64,000 bases of DNA, taken from the NCBI GenBank assembly GCA_019096065.1, contig JAGUCH010000002.1, positions 2,678,501-2,742,500 on the forward strand. The letters run 5' to 3'. The DNA comes from Paracyclopina nana. Its lineage: Eukaryota; Arthropoda; Copepoda; Cyclopoida; Cyclopettidae. The notes below the pieces were generated by a model, which had not been told where the DNA came from, searched no databases, and was given only the letters and a program-made list of their open reading frames with translations. How positions within the stretch are numbered: position 1 is the stretch's first letter; each line of letters opens with the position of its first letter. Of the stretch, positions 58,348 to 64,000 are shown piece by piece. Made by a program: the position numbers and the translations under genes.

Positions 58348-59495
58348 ATGAAGGTCATCATTTACTTTTTGGCATTTTCTGCACTATGCCTGCTTTCAAC
58401 TGAAGCCATTTTTCATGCTGAATGTAAGGTGAAATGGTAAGATTCATCGGCATGTTACTCGTTACATGGGGTTTGTATCGGAATTCGATTTCAGGCGTAG
58501 ACGCAGAATTTATATGCACTCCACTTCTTCCCGAAAATATGTATGAAAATGAGCTTCTAGACTAAGAAGTGACAAAAAGCTAGATGAGAAATTAAAATCT
58601 AAGTCCTCATCTAAAAACCTGAAAATTGTTTATGTAAAGGAAATTAAAAATGGATAAGCTTATAAGATGTCCTGAAAAGCATCAAACACTCAAAATAGAG
58701 TTTCCTATTTTAAAAAAGCAAGGTATTGAAATGGTCATTTATATACAGGATTTTAACTAGTATGAAAAAGTTTAATTAGCAATACATATTAGATTTTGCA
58801 AAAATGTAGTTCAAATTCAGAATGCACTGAAATTGAATTTAAAATGCCATCTGAAAATGTATTGCATAATCTAGGATACTGGCCACAGCTTGTGAAGAAG
58901 TTCAGACCAGAGTTGTGGACCAAATGAATGCTTGGGACAATGAAGATTGTGGAACTCAACCAGGAGACACTGAGCCCAATGGGCAGAAATGTCTTTACAA
59001 GGTAAAATTGCATGTCACTTTTAATTGGCAAATTCTAATTTTTCCCTTAAAAAGTGGACAGGAAATTCTGGACTGGTCACCACTGGAAATCATACCACAC
59101 CCATCAAACGATATGTGGACATGATGACCTTCACCTTTATTCACCACAATGGAGGCTGCTTGATTGATGTAAGATAAATTGTGCATTCGTGATATTGGCT
59201 TTCTGCTGGAAGAAAGAAAATCTTACCTCAGTAATCTATTTCAATACACAAAATCCCAGAGATTGCAAAGCTTGACATCTGCTATGCTGAAAAAAGCCAC
59301 AAAGAGCAATATTTCTCTTTTTTTCAGGGCTATTCTGTATCCACTCCCGAATCGATTTATGACTATGGAACCAACTATTGCAACTTGTACAACCTTTTGG
59401 ATGGAAGTGGGCTTGTACTTGAGCCAGATTTTCAAGAATTCACCAACGATGCCATTTGCACTCAGCACTCATCAGCTGATTGTGACAAATATTAA
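58348..59495 (+). CDS. Secreted cysteine-containing protein of unknown family
   Basis: Four exons (58348-58436, 58875-59001, 59055-59168, 59328-59495) join to 165 residues. A signal peptide (MKVIIYFLAFSALCLLSTEA) is followed by ACEEVQTRVVDQMNAWDNEDC, GQKCLYKWTGNSG, a threonine-rich stretch, YVDMMTFTFIHHNGGCLIDG, and a final part with YDYGTNYCNLYNLLDGSG and CTQHSSADC. Eight or more cysteines suggest a disulfide-bonded extracellular domain. The NYCNLYNLL block looks conserved, but I cannot name a family. A further stretch at about 58496-58540 between exons 1 and 2 could be an alternative exon encoding a basic tail that ends the protein early. It starts less than 100 bp after the clathrin light chain stop. 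Confidence 0.7.
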
Positions 59496-60179
59496 AAGAA
59501 AAATACACATCTCCTAATATTTTCTTACCAAACCGTTCATGCTGGTTTTTATCTGTAGTTTCTTTGGTTGGCTACCACTGCAGAAAGAGAAACTTTGGGA
59601 AATGAAAAGTTCTATTAATGAAGGCACTTTGTTACAAGTCCTTTGAAGAAAAGATCGCTAAGTTTTCCCCACCTTCACGCAACCTCGCCGCCTAGTCGCT
59701 TCAACTGTCGAATGTTCTCAGTGTCAGCTGTTGTAATTTTGCCGCAAAATATAGTTCAGTTCATCAAGGTTTTTCACATCGTTTAGACGTTTATTTCAAC
59801 GCTACGTTTCCAAGTTCATATCCAGGACTTGGGCTATACTCGCGTATTAAGGAAGCTTTCCATCAACTTAGTATTGGTGAGTCACCTTCTTTTCATGGCG
59901 CCCAACGTTACCAGGCCGGTGAACCCACGAGAGTCCGAAATGGGCAACCTGGGCATAGTATAGTTTGAAAAATCGAGCTCGTTTGCTAGCGATAAACCCC
60001 TGTACAAGGAGTAGACGCTAGATCCCCACGCTTTTGGCTGGAAGTACTCCCGCCCGACGCGTTTTTTGCCCCTTGGCAGTCGTACAGACGTCAAGAGAGG
60101 GCCGTATCAAGCGAAACTCGTTGAGTTATTCCGAAAAACCCAAAACGCGCTGTACAAGCCGTTAGAAGGGCAATAGGAT
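59496..60179. other. Transition from host gene to retroelement; left end unresolved
   Basis: From about 59,640 the sequence becomes more GC-rich and CpG-rich than the host DNA before it, and this may be the long terminal repeat and leader of the Bel/Pao element. Without the second LTR in the window the boundary cannot be fixed. No host gene is supported. Confidence 0.4.
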
Positions 60180-63100
60180 CATCAATTGAGATAGCTAAAA
60201 TATTTCTGTTTTACAGTTAAAGGCCGGATTGGCCGCGCCAAAACACAGAGGCCAACAACAACCTCAACTCTAATCCCAAAAAGGACCAACGGAAGGAATA
60301 CAGTGAATTCCAAAAGCCCAAGGTCCCACAGATCAAAAGTGAGGAATACAGCGAATTCCAAAGACCTGGAGATCAACTCAGTGAAGACAATCGGAATAAA
60401 ATAGATCTGAGTCTATAAAAACTTCATTGGCATTACATTTACTCGATTGTGAATCAATTTATAAGTCAATAAAAATGGCAACAAACCGTACGAGCACCCC
60501 GAAACTAGAATCATCGCGTTCATGGAGAGAGGTAGCTAGCGAAATAAAGAAGGATTGTGAGGGGTTAGAAAAACTCTTTGCAAGCTGGCGACAAAAAGGA
60601 CAGTCATACTGGGAAAAGAACATCCTAACGCTTATGCCTCTGGCTAAACAAGCAAGGGAAGATGTCAGAAAACTCGATGAAAAGGTAGACTTGGTCTTCG
60701 ACTTGCCGGAATCAGATCACGATTCAAACGATTCAGAGCAAGAAATTGACGAAGATGACGAAAAACGCATGATAGCGATAGACCTGAGCAACAGGCTATC
60801 ACGTCTCAAACTCAGAAAGCGGTTCTGGTTCAGGGAGTTCAAGAGGATCTATAGGATCAAGCTGGAACAAAATCCGGAATTAGAACAGGTGTCATTCACG
60901 GATTCCAGCTACATGGTTGACACATTGCAAGGCACCATAGATGTCACCAACATGAACCTTTCCGCAATTGAAAATCTGATCCTGAAAAAAGAGGTGCTAA
61001 GAGACAACGAAAAGGAGTCTGAAGCCACCAACACGGAGGAAAACTCCCCCAAACCTCAGGAAGGGGCTCAGGAAAAAGAACTTTCAGATGGCGGAAAATC
61101 ACCCGTCAAACCACCAACACTGGAATGGTCCGCTAACATAGACAAGGACATAGACATCAAGCTGGACGTACTCAGGTTCCAATACCAGAGCTTGAAACTT
61201 TCGATCCATGAATATGGAATGCAAGGCATAGACAAACTGACTGCGCAAAAGTCAAAGCCCTGCTAGGATTCGAAAAGAAAACCATCCTCGCAAGAGCAGA
61301 GGAATGCAGAGGTCTATTGCACGAGGCCGATCAGCCCAAGAAAAGAAAAGGGCTCACGGAAATCACAAAACTCACGGCACAGGTGGAAGCAATGACAAAA
61401 GAGTTCATAGCGCTATTACCCCCAGCCAGCTTCAAAGAATACGAAGAGGCCGAGCACGCACACCTGCAAAAGCTGCTGGACGAAAGAAACAGAGAAAGAG
61501 ATGCCGCGCTGGGACTGTCCAAAAGGGACAAAGATCTCGACAAAGAGCTGGCAAAACACACCGGCGCCAGGCCAAAAACAGCTAAAACAAAGCTAGCCAA
61601 GGAAGACAGAGACAGAATTGAGTTCATCGCCAAAGAGGTGGACCAATCGCTAAAAGAAGCTGAGCAAGACTATAGGGAGGCAGAGAAAATATTGAAAGAC
61701 ATTGACAGCCTCACACAAATGCGAAAAGGAAAGACCTCCTCAGATCCCAGAACCGAAGAGGCCAATTCCGGAAGAAGAACAGCAGCCCCAAATACACAAA
61801 ATGGGGCTTACAGTGCTGATGAAGAGGATTACAGCCCCATAGAATGGGAACAAAACGTTTCAATCCGCTCCCATCAAACCCGAGGAAGGGGCAGGGGCAG
61901 AGGCAGGAACGGACACCAAAGGCCAAGGCCTCGTTCACCAGACTGTCTGGAACCGGAAGAAGAAGAATTTATTACATTAAATACAGAGTTGAATAAAAAA
62001 GCTACTAAGCCTAAGAAGGAAGAGATCGACGATTGGTCAGACCTCTACTTGCATTCATTTCAACTCAGCCAAATATATGAGCCAAAGAAGGACAAGTTGC
62101 CAAAGGACAGCGACATCCCACGCATGAAGTTCACGGGCGACATCGGCGAGTACCCGGACTTCAGGGAAAGGTTCTTCATAAGAGTCATCAAAAATACGGG
62201 CATGTCACCGGCGAATAAGCTCATGTTCCTCAGGGACAGCCTCGAAGGAGAACCTGAAATAGAAATTAAAAACTTTAAGCCATGGAATCTCTTGAACTTG
62301 GCAAATGCGCTAGAGAAACTAGACAGCTTGTACGCGGACCAGAAGGGCAAAGAGGGTTTTCTGCTTGCTAAGCTAGGGAAAAATGGCCCCGCTCGATCAT
62401 AACAAAAGGGATTCTCTATTGGACTACAAGGCCATCATTTTAGAGATACAGAGGTACTTCCAAGAGGAAGGCAAACGGAAGAAATGCAAGCCAGATTTGG
62501 GCATCGCGTCGATTCTGTGGATCCTACAATGGAAAGACGGCACAAAACACAAATACGAGGAGTATATTCAGCTCGCTAGACTAGATAACTCGGTGGCAAG
62601 CCTGATAGAGTTCATTGATTGGAAGCTGTCAGTGATCAGGCTGTCTTCATTCGAATCCAGAGTAAAAGACCTACCTAAAAAGGAGGCGAGCTCCAAAACC
62701 AAAGCTGTCACGCTGCTAACGGAGGCTGCTTCCGGAGAATCATCCGCGTCAGACTTTTCCCTCGATTATGAGGAAGAATCAATGGGCCCGTGCCTGTCAA
62801 CGGCAGTTCAAATCAGGACGTGACTGAGTGCCAAGCATGCAACGCAGCCCACAAACCCCTGAGTGCAAGCAATTCATTAGAATGGCAGCAAGAGAAAAGT
62901 TTGATCTCTGCATTCAAAAGAAAGTGGGCATGCGATGCATTGACTCCAAGCACAGACGCCTGAGCTGCAAAGCAGCGAAATGCAAAGATGCCAACATCCC
63001 CACCACTCACTACTTCACGCATACTTGAAAAGAGAGACAAGGAGAAGACTGGCAAAGCTGTAGCTGACAAGTTAAAGTCTATGGAAACCACACTCGCGAC

Positions 63101-64000
63101 AATGCTGGAGCAACAGCAGTCTTTTTAGAGGTGGCGAGGCATCCCAAACACAGACGTAACAAGGATGCCCGACGGTAAGCCTTACAAATGATAGATATAA
63201 AAGAAAAGTAGAAGAGCTTCTAAAAGTCGGACTCAAGATGCTTCCGAGTAGTACCAGTTTATATCTCCCAATGGAGACAAACAAGTAAAGACCAATATGG
63301 TGCTGGACGAAGCGTCAGCAATACCTTCATCAGCTCCTCACTGCATAAGGCATTGAACCTACAAGGCCAGAAAGTTTCATATTCGGTCTCATCGATAAAT
63401 AATCAGGAACAAGAATTCCTGAGCCATAAGTGTAATATCACGATTAGAAGCACAGAGGGAGAGGACAGTGAAAAATTCATGGTCAGCGCCTACACTTCAG
63501 ACGCAATTAACAAGCTGATCCGGATTCCTAATTACGAAAAGCTCAAGCAAAAATTTGATTTCTTAAAACCAATACAATTCCCACAACTAGTGAAGGGACC
63601 GGTTGAAATACTTCAGGGATCAATTACCCCGGCTTGCACAAAAGTTTTGGAGATACATCAGACGGCAAAGTAGGATCCCTCTAGTAAGGAGGACGATTTT
63701 CGGTAATACGCTGACGTACACAAGCGCAGAATGCAAGAAACCTGTGACGCTACTGACACATCAAGTAATGGAATCCGAATGCCCGGAACTAAAATATATC
63801 ATGAAAAAGATTTTTGATGATGATACACAAGGCCTCACATTGGCAAACCCAATAGAACTGCTTACTGCAGATGAGTTGAGAGCCAGAGACATCATCAGTT
63901 CTACAATACATACAAACGAAAAGGGGCACAAGGAAATGAATGTGCCATGGAAGAACTACCCGAACCCGCCGGACCTGCCCAACAATTACTGGCAAGTCAT
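60180..64000 (+). mobile_element. Bel/Pao LTR retroelement, 5' part, decayed
   Basis: A fossil copy cut by the window edge. Parts seen in order: a leader with a short repeated segment (about 60290 and 60342), a long charged, coiled-coil-rich gag-like region, the Bel/Pao gag motif of the DUF1759 type (around 62.1-62.3 kb, GDIGEYPDFRERF), a cysteine-histidine knuckle region (around 62.8-63.0 kb) and the start of an aspartic-protease region (around 63.2-63.7 kb). Reverse transcriptase, integrase and the 3' LTR would lie beyond 64,000. The copy is broken, with about four or five interruptions, but long coding stretches remain, so it looks fairly young. Its GC content is higher than that of the host DNA beside it. 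Confidence 0.85.

Noticed and set aside
1-64000. CRISPR arrays, bacterial operons or prophage
   Set aside because: Introns, signal peptides and animal gene families throughout show eukaryotic nuclear DNA; no regularly spaced short repeats with unique spacers were seen.

Overview
This is a eukaryotic nuclear window, compact and AT-rich. Most genes are split by short GT-AG introns (often 45-80 bp) and many neighbours lie only tens of bases apart. The gene set points to an arthropod, most likely a crustacean: a juvenile-hormone-esterase-type carboxylesterase, a secreted peroxinectin/chorion-type peroxidase, four DEG/ENaC (pickpocket-like) channel genes, a tandem pair of SLC26A11-like anion transporters and a divergent 7TM receptor. 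The species is not identified, and the arthropod assignment rests on family resemblance only.

Layout. 1-4.3 kb: AT-rich DNA with a tRNA-derived SINE head and one kelch-like exon. 4.3-6.9 kb: a nuclear protein with an AT-hook and an MBD-like C-terminus. 7.0-7.7 kb: a 230-bp tandem repeat. 8.0-14.3 kb: carboxylesterase, heme peroxidase and LIM protein, all on the + strand. 14.4-20.0 kb (minus): a 14-exon secreted protein that joins beta/gamma-crystallin-like segments, tectonin repeats and an unknown C-terminal module; two of its introns carry MITEs. 20-24.8 kb: little that can be supported. 24.8-29.5 kb: malic enzyme, a membrane LNR (Notch-repeat) protein and a convergent alpha-1,3-fucosyltransferase, packed almost end to end. 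29.5-31 kb: a mirrored 40-bp minisatellite. 31-34.4 kb (minus): two DEG/ENaC genes. 34.7-35.5 kb: two small secreted proteins. 36.8-37.9 kb: a third DEG/ENaC gene (+). 38.2-41.3 kb: a muscleblind-like gene whose second intron contains a complete 7TM receptor gene on the other strand. 41.3-43.7 kb (minus): a short DNAI4/WDR78-like protein and a fourth DEG/ENaC gene. 44.3-51.0 kb: two tandem SLC26 genes. 51.2-56.3 kb (minus): an SGSM1/2-type RUN-TBC protein. 57.4-58.3 kb: clathrin light chain. 58.3-59.5 kb: an orphan secreted protein. From about 60.2 kb to the end: the 5' part of a decayed Bel/Pao LTR retroelement that runs out of the window.

No operon-like pathway is evident; these are mostly independent housekeeping, transport, secretory and signalling genes. 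Two physical pairings may matter for expression: malic enzyme and the LNR gene (about 30 bp apart, same strand), and the LNR gene and the fucosyltransferase (stop codons 5 bp apart, convergent). Exon boundaries were worked out by hand from splice consensus and frame continuity; where every exon was checked the totals stay in frame. Starts given here are ATG codons.
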